From NCBI RefSeq assembly GCF_963675165.1, contig NC_087389.1, forward strand, positions 6,124,621-6,188,620: a stretch of DNA of 64,000 nucleotides, in the 5' to 3' direction. This DNA is from Halichondria panicea (lineage: Eukaryota; Porifera; Demospongiae; Suberitida; Halichondriidae). Of this stretch, positions 48,125 to 58,402 are shown piece after piece. Each line of letters begins with the position of its first letter. Positions within the stretch are counted from its first letter, which is position 1. Below the pieces are notes generated by a model. It was not told where the DNA came from. It saw nothing but the letters and a program-made list of their open reading frames with translations, and ran no database searches. A program made the position numbers and the translations under genes.

Positions 48125-48489
48125 CGTTATATTGACATAGAAGTGTTGTGCTTACGTGTACAGCATCCATGAAGAAGTGGTACAGATTGTTCTTGTAGAT
48201 CTTGTACAGAGGAAGCTCATACGCCAACCTTCCGACAGCCTCAAAAAACTGATCGACCTTATCGAGGAATTTGAGGTCTTCTTCTTTCGGATTAACCAAC
48301 AGATCCATATATCAGCATCAAACACAAACTTTCCAGTCGCTGCAAGCATGCAGTGTATAAATATAGTCACACGACAAAAGCTGCAAATGAAAGGATCCCG
48401 TGCATGAACAGATTCCTACCTTCCATAGTAAGTTTTCGAGAGAGTGGAGTGAAATCCTCAATCAAACCATCTTCACTTCTTATCTTTCT

Positions 48490-48823
48490 CAGGTGGTCAG
48501 AGAATCGAGTGTGATAGATAGGGTTCAGGCCCTCAATGTAGCTGTTCACATTCCGGGGCAGTGCTTGCTTGCTAATTGCAACGCGACCTTTCTTCCAGCC
48601 CTCTCCCTCACTGTAGTGAAACTAGGTATGGGTTGGGTTTATTTTGGGGCTGTATCCAGGTGGTCAGAGAATCGAGTGTGATAGATAGGGTTCAGGCCCT
48701 CAATGTAGCTGTTCACATTCCGGGGCAGTGCTTGCTTGCTAATTGCAACGCGACCTTTCTTCCAGCCCTCTCCCTCACTGTAGTGAAACTAGGTATGGGT
48801 TGGGTTTATTTTGGGGCCGTATC
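48490..48823. repeat. 167-bp tandem duplication including part of P450 exon 3
   Basis: 48490-48656 and 48657-48823 are nearly identical. Each contains the 5' part of exon 3 of P450 copy 4 with its acceptor and some upstream intron. The unusual gtgtgatagatag insert is in both, so the insertion came before the duplication. Confidence 0.9.
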
Positions 48824-48868
48824 AATTTGAACCGATATAAATGAATGGCATACACTTTGGTCCCATTC

Positions 48869-49022
48869 CAGAGGAGGTACGACAGGCGAGGTGCAGCTCA
48901 AGTAATTAGCCTTTGATTGAGCAATAATTATTCGCCCACTCCCCGCCCTATATGTTTTTGCCGAGTGTATAGTCAGAGGCTAGTGCTAATTGCTTGAGCT
49001 GCACCGCGCCTGTTGGACCTCC
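48869..49022. repeat. 154-bp MITE with matching empty site in copy 3
   Basis: Arms are inverted (gaggtacgacaggcgaggtg and caccgcgcctgttggacctc), and tttggtcccattc is repeated on both sides (48856-48868 and 49023-49035). The same position in P450 copy 3 (~44953-44975) has the sequence once with no insert. A related arm occurs near 58738-58785. Confidence 0.85.
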
Positions 49023-49224
49023 TTTGGTCCCATTCACTGGGAGCCGGGCAAATGTGCGATCATGGTGACAGTGCATGAGGATGTCGGTTAATCTAACGGG
49101 GAGTTCAATACTGATGTAATTACAGCGCAAGAACAAATATTTCATTCGCAGTGGCGCATTTTAGAACCCTAAAAAAATAGCTGAGGTGGCGCTATCGTAT
49201 AGCAGGTATATTCGAGGGTATCAG

Positions 49225-49695
49225 AGGAGTAGGAAGATGTTTTTGTAAGGGGGTGCTGAGGTGGCCAGAGGCCACTGATAAATCTGGGGGTCCAGGGGCT
49301 TGCCCCTGGAAAATTTTGGCATTCTATTCCCGGATATAAATTCTGAGCAAATTTGGTATAAAATTATCAGTATCAAAATTTGCCAAAATAATTAATTCTA
49401 TGTGATGTTTAGCTATACCTGGATAAATTGTTCTGCTATTATAGAGTATGAAATTTAATCTACATTGTGTCATTATTTTTACTACATTTATAAGAGATAT
49501 CTACGATGTGGTTCATCTAGCTGACCTTTGTACTGTGTACGTAACTATGCTAGTATATAGCTAGCTCAGTAATAGCTCTGACTACTAGCTAGCTAGCTAG
49601 CTATTCTGAACTTCATGGAGCAAGTAGGTAAGGTATAGCTTGAGATAAGGGGGTGCTCCAGCACCCTGAGCACCCGTGCTTCCTACGCCACTGGG
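49225..49695. repeat. Degraded inverted-repeat element
   Basis: The left end has agtaggaagatg and aagggggtgctgag; the right end reads, inverted, agtggcgtaggaagcacggg and ggtgctggagcaccccctta. It has no coding frame and lies in intron 2 of P450 copy 4. Confidence 0.5.
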
Positions 49696-50517
49696 GTATA
49701 TAACTCATAGCAGATATGTATAGCTATACTGCAAAAACGCTGCTATTCCGTGAAAATAAAACCTTTCTAACAGTCAGCGAAAGGTTTTACCCTCGAAATA
49801 TACGGTACGCATCACTTGGAGTGGCCTAAAAAGCATTATTACAGCATCCGTTGGAACTTCAACTATACATAGCAATTGGGGAAATGTTACATGCCTCAAT
49901 TTTTACTCACTTAGCAAGCCCAGCTGGTATTCCATGCTGGTCAAAAAACCATTTCACCTTTGGACTAAACAACTTGTCTCTCTGTGGATATTTCCCTTCA
50001 GCTCTGAGTACCTCCTCCAGTACATCAGGGTCCGCCACTATCACCATGGGACCAACACCTGCATCGGCATGCCGGAACTAGATCTATAATAATATGTCAA
50101 ATTTCTGTGTATTAATTACTGTTTAGCAATTCTTTTAACCTGGTAAAGTAATCTTCATGATTTCTCCATATTCCTTGAATTTTCTGTCATAGAACTCCCA
50201 AAGAGGTTCACCACTCTTCCTAACCTTGGATATCTCCAGCAGATTCCCTAGCAATGGCAGAGGCTTGGGTCCTGGGATTGAGTTGAATGGTTTGGCTTGT
50301 TGTGGTCTTGTAGCAGCTTGTTGCTTGGAATGTGAGCTTGTAGTCACACACCTCACAGCAAGCCTGGTGGTTGGCATGGGCCTTTGCTTGAGAAAGGAAA
50401 GCATTTTTGAGCCAGCTCTCTATTTTTGCTGAGTTTTTCAAGAGGTATAATTATATAGCCTATAATCATCGCATGTGCATCATACATAATTAAATTTAGA
50501 TATAATCTAGATCTATA

Positions 50518-50656
50518 CACTGTAAAAAATGATGTGTGGTTTTGACGCAGAGTGCGTGGCTATTGTGGCAAACGTGCGTTTTTTCGTGCGTTTTTCCTGA
50601 TAGTTGCCACAATAGTCACGCACTTGCGTCAAAACCACACACCATTTTTTACAGTG
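50518..50656. mobile_element. 139-bp hairpin MITE with TA duplication
   Basis: Arms are inverted (cactgtaaaaaatgatgtgt and acacaccattttttacagtg) with TA on each side (50516-50517 and 50657-50658), as for Tc1/mariner-type insertion. It lies in the upstream region of P450 copy 4, about 115 bp from its ATG. Confidence 0.85.
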
Positions 50657-50944
50657 TATGCAAAACCACATGTATACACAACATCAACACCGTGCAAGTG
50701 CAGTATAGAGTGTATACACGTCTAGTCAAAATATAGTGCATGTAGAAAAACTTCTATAACGAGTGCAGTGCTGACTCTATATAACGTGAGCGCATGACTA
50801 CTGTGATGTCAGCTAATAACGGCATGGGGATACTCTGGAAGTTGTCCTGACATCTCTACAACCTAATTCTACTTAATATTGTTATTCCATTTACTTGCAA
50901 GCTAGGAGATTTATTATTTAAGGTGGTGGGAGTGTTCCTCTCAG
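50657..50944. other. Spacer upstream of the disrupted membrane exon
   Basis: It ends in a pyrimidine-rich acceptor (gtgttcctctcag at 50932-50944). No other exon, promoter motif or repeat is evident. Confidence 0.4.
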
Positions 50945-51021
50945 GTTATTTTTATATTTTTATACCACCAATTATTCGAACTTGGATTTTAGCTGTCAGT
51001 ATAAGTGCGGTTGTGTAGTAA

Positions 51022-51461
51022 GAACTACAACTACCTCAGAGATATCTGATTCGATTAAGTCCATATCTGATGTTGATGTTAATGCTTTTTCGGTGAAGAG
51101 AAAATACAAGACCATTAAATCGTCCCAAATAAGTAAGTGGTGGTTTGTTGTTCGTGGCGATGAAATGAAGCTAAAAATACTCGAGGATAAATGGTTGCTA
51201 ATTGAACAAGCTAGGTGGAAGATAGAGCCACTATATCGCTTTAGCGATCCACCAGATAAGGCATTTGGAACACATGCTCAAGATGTCAATGTAGATCCAT
51301 CGCTGGACCCTCCTGAGGAGGAGGATCATGTTCATGATGTTACTGATCAGGGTTCACAGGCCCAAAATGACAATGTAGACCAATCGCTGGAACCTACTGA
51401 GGATCAAAACAACTCACAACCACCTCCTCCCAGGGCACCTCATTTTTTAGAGATCAATTAG
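51022..51461 (+). CDS. LINE ORF1, C-terminal part only
   Basis: The open frame enters from host/LTR sequence, so its apparent ATG at 50982 is not the element's own. The LINE part contains WWFVVRGDEMKLKILEDKW and WKIEPLYRF, a block often seen at the end of ORF1 in invertebrate jockey-superfamily LINEs. An acidic, Pro-rich tail follows (DPPEEEDHVHD). It would act as a nucleic-acid-binding chaperone when complete; the N-terminal domains are missing. ORF2 starts 3 bp after its stop. Confidence 0.7.
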
Positions 51462-51463
51462 GC

Positions 51464-54334
51464 ATGCAGCATCACATGGAGGGTGAAAACTCTCAACCCA
51501 GTAATTTTTGTAACAGGCATGATCAGTTCACCATTATTTATTACAATTGTAGAAGCCTTCTGCCAAAATTTGACGAACTTCTTGCTGTATGCCAATCATT
51601 TAGCCCTGATGTTGTCTGTCTCGTGGAAACTTGGTTATGTAAAGACATTGAAGATAGAGAATTATTTATTCCTAATTATTATTTTGTACGTCAAGATAGA
51701 AATAGACATGGTGGTGGCGTTGCTATGTACATTCACAATAGTGTTAAATATTCAGTTTTACTTACAGCACCGCCAGGTCTGGAGTTTTTATTAGTCTCCC
51801 TTCTCAGGAACCATCTTAAACTAAGTCTTGGAGTTTTTTACCGTCCACCGTCATCATCAAATTCTATTTTTAATACTTTATCAAATGTTTTACTTTCTAT
51901 ACACCAGTCCTTTTTATCCAATTTAGTTATTGTTGGTGACTTTAATGTTAATTTTAATCCAATTCATTACCTGTACTCCCACTTGTTAAGTTTTATGAGT
52001 AATTATTCACTGTCACAAATTGTTAACTTCCCAACTCATTTTAGTAATCTTAATCAGTCATCTACTATCGATTTAGTCCTTGTCTCGAAGCCAACCAATA
52101 TCAAATACTGCAATGCGATTCCAGAACTAGCAAACTCTGACCATCTGGGACTTTCACTTTCACTCTCTATCTGTGAACCACTGCTCAACAGGGAAAATAT
52201 TATCAAAAGGAAAATCTGGCAATATTCGGCAGCAGACTTTGATCGTGCTAATGAGCTCTTGGACATGATAGACTGGGAAGAAGAACTAAATCCTAATGAT
52301 ATTAACTCCAGTGTACTCGCCTGGCAATCACTATTCCTGCAGATTATGGAACTCAGTATTCCATGTAGAACTATCAAGGTGAAAAGTAAAACCCCATGGA
52401 TCAATAGAGAAATTATTAAAGGGATAACTAGGAGGAACACTTACTTTCACAGAGCTAAATCGTCTAACTGTCATAGGGATAAGGAGAAATACAGAGTTCA
52501 GAGAAATAGTGTGGTGGCAATGATTAGGAAAAGCAAGAACAAATTTTTCTCCCAATTGAATACCAAGGATAAAAAAGTATTCTGGAAGACTGTGAAAACC
52601 CTAAATGGGAGAACTTGTTCTATTCCTACCCTTGAAGAGAGTGGCACAACTATAGACCAAGCAACTTGCAAAGCTGAAGCTTTTAATAAATTCTTCCACT
52701 CTTGTTACAATCGTAACTGCCCTCCCTTACAGGCTAACAACTCCATGGAGCAATTTGGCAACATGATCCCTTCTGGGTGTCCTGAAGAGTTACTGTGCAC
52801 TGAAGAGGAAGTATTTAAAGACCTTACCAAACTTGTAATTGGAAAATCTATGGGTTGTGATGGCGTAGCTGCTAAGATGCTAAAGAGCACTGCTGCAAGT
52901 ATTAGTGCCCCACTCACGTCTCTTTTCAATTCCTCTATCTCGACTGGATGTTTTCCGGCAGCCTGGAAGATGGCTAGAGTTGTTCCTGTACTGAAGGGAG
53001 GCAACCCCGCTCATGTTAGCAACTATAGACCAATTTCGATACTTCCTACAATAAGCAAAATTTTAGAGAAACACGTTAAGTCTCTTTGTCAGGAACACCT
53101 GTGCGACCAGGCACCTATATCTCCAAGGCAGTGGGGCTTCATGTCATCACGCTCATCTATCTCAGCCCTAATACAGGTGATAGAAGACTGGAGTAGAGCC
53201 CTGGATCAAGGTCAAGAAGTATGCGTAGTTTTCTTTGATATCAAAAAGGCATTCGATACTGTCCCCCATGTCAATCTTCTGAAACATCTACAGTCACTTA
53301 ATTTTAACAAATATTTACTAAACTGGGTGCATAGCTACTTACTGGAGAGGAAACAGTTTGTGGGTATTGATGGCAGTAACTCAGACAGCTTACATGTTCT
53401 CTCAGGTGTGCCCCAAGGTTCGGTTTTGGGTCCACTATTGTTCATTACGTACATAAACCAAGTCACAGATGTTATTTCTCAAGACAGTAAGCTAAATATG
53501 TTTGCTGATGACATGGCCTTATACAGAGTTATCACATCTACTAATGACTACGTGAATCTTCAAAAGGACATTTCTAAAGTCTCAAATTTTTTGAACACTA
53601 AATTATTAGAATTTAATCTTGGCAAGTGTAAGTTTATGTCCGTTTCTAAGAAAACATCGCGCTCATTGAAGGCTCCAACTCTACTTCTAAATGGTTATGT
53701 ACTGCAGCAGGTTTCTAACTACAAGTATTTAGGAATTACCATATCGGCTGACTTGAGCTGGCACACTCACATCAATACGATTTGTAATAAAACAAGGAAG
53801 TTGATAGGTCTCCTACATCGCAGGTTCTCTGAGAATTCTTCTCCAACAACACTGTTAAAGTTGTATACATCGTTCGTGAGACCACATCTGGAATACGCAT
53901 CCTCTGTATGGAACCCATTTCACAAGTGTGAAATAAACAATTTAGAAAAAGTCCAGAGATTTGCTATGAGAGTCTGTCTGAAGAAATGGAATTTGAAAAG
54001 TGAAGAATTACTCACCTTGACCAGGCTTCCTTCTCTGCAGCTGAGGCGCCTTGCTGCGGTGCTTTGCCACCTTTTCAAAATACTACACAATCTAACTGAC
54101 TTCCCAAACAACCCAGCAACCAAGAGAAATATGACGTACAGTAGTAGAACTGTTAACTGTTTTACTCTGGTCCCCTACCAATGTAGAACATCCTTTTACA
54201 AATTCTCATTTTTTCCGCATGCAATCACAATATGGAATAGGCTGGTTAGCCACAAGGACTTTACTTTAGTAGACTGTACTAGTATAAGTTCATTTAAGTC
54301 TCATCTGTATTCACATCTAGTTGACATGTTGTAA
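51464..54334 (+). CDS. LINE ORF2: endonuclease and reverse transcriptase, open
   Basis: The frame of 956 residues has no stop or shift. Residues ~20-240 are an apurinic/apyrimidinic-type endonuclease: YYNCRSLLPK, VVCLVETWL, LVIVGDFNVNF and the final NSDHLGLSL. Residues ~490-760 are the reverse transcriptase: NYRPISILPTISKILEK, VVFFDIKKAFDTVPH, LSGVPQGSVLGPLLF, FADDMALY with the catalytic Asp pair, and NYKYLGITIS. A C-terminal region follows with RPHLEYASSVWNP. It nicks target DNA and primes cDNA synthesis there. The ORF could still supply protein in trans even though ORF1 is truncated. Clade call (CR1/L2/Daphne group) is approximate. Confidence 0.93.
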   Translation: MQHHMEGENSQPSNFCNRHDQFTIIYYNCRSLLPKFDELLAVCQSFSPDVVCLVETWLCKDIEDRELFIPNYYFVRQDRNRHGGGVAMYIHNSVKYSVLLTAPPGLEFLLVSLLRNHLKLSLGVFYRPPSSSNSIFNTLSNVLLSIHQSFLSNLVIVGDFNVNFNPIHYLYSHLLSFMSNYSLSQIVNFPTHFSNLNQSSTIDLVLVSKPTNIKYCNAIPELANSDHLGLSLSLSICEPLLNRENIIKRKIWQYSAADFDRANELLDMIDWEEELNPNDINSSVLAWQSLFLQIMELSIPCRTIKVKSKTPWINREIIKGITRRNTYFHRAKSSNCHRDKEKYRVQRNSVVAMIRKSKNKFFSQLNTKDKKVFWKTVKTLNGRTCSIPTLEESGTTIDQATCKAEAFNKFFHSCYNRNCPPLQANNSMEQFGNMIPSGCPEELLCTEEEVFKDLTKLVIGKSMGCDGVAAKMLKSTAASISAPLTSLFNSSISTGCFPAAWKMARVVPVLKGGNPAHVSNYRPISILPTISKILEKHVKSLCQEHLCDQAPISPRQWGFMSSRSSISALIQVIEDWSRALDQGQEVCVVFFDIKKAFDTVPHVNLLKHLQSLNFNKYLLNWVHSYLLERKQFVGIDGSNSDSLHVLSGVPQGSVLGPLLFITYINQVTDVISQDSKLNMFADDMALYRVITSTNDYVNLQKDISKVSNFLNTKLLEFNLGKCKFMSVSKKTSRSLKAPTLLLNGYVLQQVSNYKYLGITISADLSWHTHINTICNKTRKLIGLLHRRFSENSSPTTLLKLYTSFVRPHLEYASSVWNPFHKCEINNLEKVQRFAMRVCLKKWNLKSEELLTLTRLPSLQLRRLAAVLCHLFKILHNLTDFPNNPATKRNMTYSSRTVNCFTLVPYQCRTSFYKFSFFPHAITIWNRLVSHKDFTLVDCTSISSFKSHLYSHLVDML

Positions 54335-54417
54335 CTATTAAAGCGTATGTTATAGGACTCACTTCACCCTAGCTTTGTAGCTATTTGTGTATCCTTGCAA
54401 TTAATTGCTAAATCTTT

Positions 54418-54462
<45 letters not shown>

Positions 54463-54812
54463 TGTGCATAGTGCTTACTTTTAGTTGTGTTAATTAACTC
54501 ATTTCCTGTGGTTAACTTTACTTCCTGTATTGTACTTTTCTGTTATTGTGGTTTCTGTTCGTTAGTAGGTTCTTTCTGTATAGTTGTTCTTTGTTCCCTT
54601 TGTGCCTAGCTATAGGGGCCCGCTCCAGGCGGCTCTTTGTGTATGGGAGCCTCTGCTCCACTGCCTTTTGTCTTGTACATACTAATACCTTTGTTCTTGT
54701 GCATTTTATCAGTTGTTGAATACGATTTCACTAAACTCAAATGTCTGCATGAACCTGCGACATAACAATTGGCGACGAGGATTACAACGGCAACCAAACC
54801 AAGTACTACCCC

Positions 54813-57108
54813 ATGGCTCATCTCTCAATCGGCACTATTGGCTCCTTCCAACCCAGCACGGAGGATTGGAAAGTGTATACAGAGCGACTTCAACTCTTTT
54901 TTTGTCGCTAACAGCATTGATGACGCAGACATACGTCGTGCAACACTTCTCACCGTGTGCGGACCGTCAACGTATGGACTCGTCCGTGATCTACTTGCTC
55001 CCGCAGCTCCTACCGAAAAAACATTCGAAGAACTTGTTGCTCTGGTTCAGGAACACCAGCAGCCTACACCCTCACCCATCGTCGAGAGGTACACCTTCTT
55101 TACAAGAGTACAACACTCAGGAGAGACGATCAATGACTATGTGGCCCAGCTCCGCAAGATTGCTAAACACTGCCAGTTTGGCGAAACCCTCAACGACATG
55201 CTCCGAGACCGCATTGTTTGTGGATGTCGAGACAAGAAGCTCCAGTACAAGCTTTTGGCTGACCCTGCACTCACTTTTGACAGCGCTCTGGCTGTTGCAA
55301 AGGCATCGGAACTAGCTGATCGTGGCACCAGAAATCTCTCTGGACAGGACGCGTCTGTAAACCGTCTATTGGACAACCGTCGACACAAGCCTCCACTCCC
55401 TCGGGAGAAACCTCCCTCAATTGGCCCAACACAACCGTGTTTTCGTTGTGGTGCAGCTCATCCGGCAACTACGTGCAAGTTTCGCACAAGCACTTGTCAC
55501 TACTGCAAGAAACAAGGGCATATCTCAAAGGTCTGCAGAAAGAGAACAAGAGACTCAAAAGCAGACAAAACTGCATCTAGATCTACTAACCAGCTGATTG
55601 GTTCTAATGATGATGATGAGGAGGACACAGATGAGTACAGCTTGTTCTACTCCTCCGCTGGCCGCACTCAGCCAATCACTGTACCTGTTACTCTCAATGG
55701 ACTGGATACTACCATGGAAATTGACACAGGTGCAGCCCTCTCTGTGATGAATGAACACACGTACCGATCGCTGTGGCCTAAACGGAAGCCCCCTCTCAAA
55801 CCCACTTCAATCCGACTCAAGACCTACACTGGTGAGCACATTGTGGTAAAGGGCATAATTCGTGTGCATGTTCTGTACCAAGCACAGCAGGCGGAATTGG
55901 ATCTCCTTGTTGTCGCTGGCAAAGGACCCTCCTTGCTGGGACGAGACTGGCTGGAGAACCTAAGACTGGATTGGCAAAGCATTAAATACTCAACGACCGT
56001 GGCCGACGATCTCCAGGAGATCTTGGACAAGCATTCCACAGTGTTTGGGATTTGGGACCCGGGCATCTCGAAAATGAAGAGTCTCGCCCGATGTTTTGTA
56101 TGGTGGCCCGGAATGGACAAAGCACTCAAAGAGAAAGTCAAGCTGTGTGACGCCTGCCAGCGAACCAGGAAACTCCCTCCAGTGGCACCGATTCAACCCT
56201 GGGAATGGCCAGAACGCCCCTGGGCTAGGCTGCACATCGACTACGCTGGCCCTCTTCTCGGACACATGTTCTTGGTCGTAGTAGACGCCCACTCGAAGTG
56301 GATGGAGGTGAAAGCTGTACGACACGCTACCACGGCTACTACCCTCACTGAACTCAGGTCGATCTTCGCGACTCACGGCATACCTGAATTGCTCGTGTCA
56401 GACAACGGATCAGTGTTCACCAGTGTTGAATTCAAGGACTTTGTAAAAACACAAGGAATTCGACACACTACCTCAGCACCATACCACCCCGCAACAAATG
56501 GATTGGCAGAACGAGCCGTCCAAACCTTCAAGGCTTACATGAAGAAAGCCCCTGATGCCCCACTCAGAGACAACCTATCTCAGTTTCTGTTTCAGTACAG
56601 AATGACGCCGCACTCCACAACAGGCATCTCCCCATCTGAGCTACTACTGAATCGCCGACCTCGCTCTAAGCTTGACCTAGCTATCCCGAACCTGACTCAG
56701 AAAGTTCGCGCAAAACAGCTGAAGCAAAAGATTGGTCATGATCAGCATGCTGTGGCTCGGAAGTTCGATGTTGGAGACAATGTCTATGTTTGTGATCTGC
56801 CCTCCAAGAAGGACTGGGTTCCCGGCACAATTGAAAGTACAGCTGGCCCTCTGTCTTTCAACGTTACCCTGATGACTGGTCAGACGTTTCGTCGACACGC
56901 AGATCATCTTCGCCCCCGCTCTACAGTCGAACAACAACCCCTGACTGATTGGACTGATATACCGGAACTAGATCATGATACCGAAACACCCGACTCGAAC
57001 TCTGAACAATTACCACCACCACCAACTGGCTCGACACTAGCAACTCCAAGTGTTCGTCGGTCAGCTCGAGCGACAACCGCTCCAGACTACCTTGTGGACC
57101 ATTACTAG
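54813..57108 (+). pseudogene. gag-protease-integrase polyprotein of the LTR element, defective
   Basis: The likely start ATG at 54813 lies in a frame that meets a stop soon after a run of seven T (54897-54903). The main frame takes over there and stays open to 57108. Domains in order: gag, a zinc knuckle (CHYCKKQGHISKVC preceded by CFRCGAAHPATTC), an aspartic protease (MEIDTGAALSVM, LLGRDWL), then directly an integrase (WWPGM, CDACQ, HIDYAGP, VSDNGSVF, YHPATNGLAERAVQ) and a C-terminal chromatin-tail-like region. Reverse transcriptase and RNase H are absent, removed by a deletion that kept the frame (near 56030-56090). The homopolymer difference may be a mutation or a sequencing error. This copy alone cannot reverse transcribe. 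Confidence 0.85.
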
Positions 57109-57173
57109 TTTGTAGTGAGTTATTGAGTTATTTTATATGTTGCTGTAACGCTTCCATCTAGTAGGGGAGGAAG

Positions 57174-57486
57174 TGTAGTAATGTGCATAGTGCTTACTTT
57201 TAGTTGTGTTAATTAACTCATTTCCTGTGGTTAACTTTACTTCCTGTATTGTACTTTTCTGTTATTGTGGTTTCTGTTCGTTAGTAGGTTCTTTCTGTAT
57301 AGTTGTTCTTTGTTCCCTTTGTGCCTAGCTATAGGGGCCCGCTCCAGGCGGCTCTTTGTGTATGGGAGCCTCTGCTCCACTGCCTTTTGTCTTGTACATA
57401 CTAATACCTTTGTTCTTGTGCATTTTATCAGTTGTTGAATACGATTTCACTAAACTCAAATGTCTGCATGAACCTGCGACATAACA
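57174..57486 (+). repeat. 3' LTR
   Basis: 313 bp, starting tgtagtaatg after the polypurine tract and ending cgacataaca before ggttg. It matches the 5' LTR closely. Confidence 0.93.
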
Positions 57487-57641
57487 GGTTGTCCTCTCCT
57501 TTGCTATTGGAATTGTTGTGGGAATATTGTTCACTCGTTTTTGTAGGATATGCGTAAAAGGAATTCAACAAAGTAAGTCAACGAATAACCTGACATACAG
57601 ATTAAGTGCATGTATACATGTACTTGTACGCTCATTGTAGG

Positions 57642-58402
57642 AAATCGTGGCACTCTATACTGCTGGTCATTCTTCTTATAATCGTGTTTGGCCTTGGAAT
57701 TGGTATTCTTGTAGGCTACTGCTGCATGTGTGAAGAACAAGAAAGGTATGTTGGTTGTGTACTGATACAATTGCTTGTCTGCTAATACTCTAGACTAGCT
57801 TAACTCTTTTATAGCAATATTTTTGTTCTTGGTTACCTTACCAGGGGAGAGGGTAGGAAAACTCTTATTTACGCCTGGTACACAAGCTTCCGTATGACGC
57901 TATATAGAAACGCAGAAGAAAAAGTCAAAAGGATCAGTCAAAGATGAAGATCCAAAGGGGTGAGAGTGAGTCTTGAGACCAATGCATGATTTTATAGTCT
58001 TAAAGACATTTTTTCGTACTCTTCCCACCAAATTGTGACCATTTTTCTGTAAGAACTGCAGATTCTCGGTATTCCTGTCGGGGGGCTTATAGTGCATATA
58101 TTTTTTGTGTAGAATACGTGTGCATGTGCAGTGTTTGAATAGCGCATATAGAGAGGCCATTGTTTCCAATCAGAGACTTCTGTGAATTAGATGTGCGCTG
58201 CAGAGCATTATCGTTATTCAATACCATGAATACCTTTACAAACGTTAATCAGCTTCATCGATAAAAAAACAACATCCACGTGCTTGAAAGTATAGTTCAA
58301 ATTTTTTATGGTGTATACTAATGACTATCAGCCTAACTTTAACAGGATGGGGCAGAGGACGGAAACTATATGTCTCATTTGGAGGAATTGGTTGGTAGCT
58401 AA
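57642..58402 (+). CDS. Downstream exons of a membrane protein gene, uncertain structure
   Basis: 57642-57746 has acceptor ttgtag and donor gtatgt and encodes a second strong membrane helix (ILLVILLIIVFGLGIGILVG) followed by YCCMCEEQE. A Lys-rich exon-like stretch follows at ~57911-57960, and at ~58345-58402 a frame after acceptor taacag ends HLEELVGS and TAA. The splice phase between the disrupted exon (ending 57572) and 57642 does not match, so the two helix exons may be alternatives or the gene may be decayed. The later phases are also unclear. I do not recognise the family. Confidence 0.35.

Larger units (their letters stand above)
46528..50404 (-). pseudogene. Cytochrome P450, copy 4, broken; heme-ligand cysteine lost
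   Basis: Exons: 50404-50140, 50058-49911, 48610-48420, 48339-48156, 47671-47501, 47454-47291, 47206-47128, 47087-46939, 46792-46749, 46638-46528. Exon 4 has two extra bases (atatat in place of atat near 48306-48312), shifting the frame. Exon 8 lost 8 bp at its 3' end, so the heme loop reads FGFGPR and then runs out of frame without the Cys-Tyr that follows in the other copies. Exon 3 carries one extra His codon and is partly duplicated in tandem downstream. The I-helix reads SGVHT. Several MITEs fill the introns. It cannot bind heme in the normal way. Confidence 0.88.
51022..54457 (+). mobile_element. LINE (jockey/CR1-L2-like) nested in the 5' LTR
   Basis: The 5-bp duplication agtaa flanks it (51017-51021 and 54458-54462, sharing one A with the tail). 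It ends in a ~37-base poly-A run. The 5' end starts inside ORF1, so it is modestly 5' truncated. It must be younger than the LTR insertion. Confidence 0.9.
51014..54767 (+). repeat. 5' LTR, interrupted by the LINE
   Basis: The first 8 bases (51014-51021) lie left of the LINE and the rest (54458-54767, including the 5-bp duplication) right of it. The remainder matches the 3' LTR almost without change, so the element is fairly young. Confidence 0.9.
51014..57486 (+). mobile_element. Ty3/gypsy-type LTR retrotransposon, non-autonomous, with nested LINE
   Basis: The target duplication ggttg lies at 51009-51013 and 57487-57491. LTRs start tgtagtaatg and end ataaca. The 5' LTR is split by a LINE. 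After the 5' LTR, ttggcgacgaggatt is a plausible primer-binding site; before the 3' LTR, aggggaggaag is the polypurine tract. The internal part encodes gag, protease and integrase but no reverse transcriptase. Without the LINE the element would be about 3.0 kb. It probably depended on related elements for reverse transcription. Confidence 0.9.
50945..57572 (+). pseudogene. Putative transmembrane exon split by a 6.5-kb retroelement
   Basis: Left part 50945-51013 and right part 57492-57572 are in the same frame once the insertion and one copy of the ggttg duplication are ignored. The left part reads into WILAVSISAVV and the right part continues LSFAIGIVVGILFTRFCRIC, so the junction falls inside one membrane helix. 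A fair acceptor precedes the left part and gtaagt follows the right part. No upstream exons were found, so this may be a gene fragment. Any product would be disrupted by the LTR element. Family unknown. Confidence 0.45.

Noticed and set aside
50982-51021. ATG at 50982 as the LINE ORF1 start
   Set aside because: It lies in host exon and LTR bases left of the agtaa duplication, so it is not part of the LINE.
54769-54812. Start of the LTR-element frame at 54769
   Set aside because: It would start at TTG within the probable primer-binding site. The ATG at 54813 in the next frame gives a better gag start.
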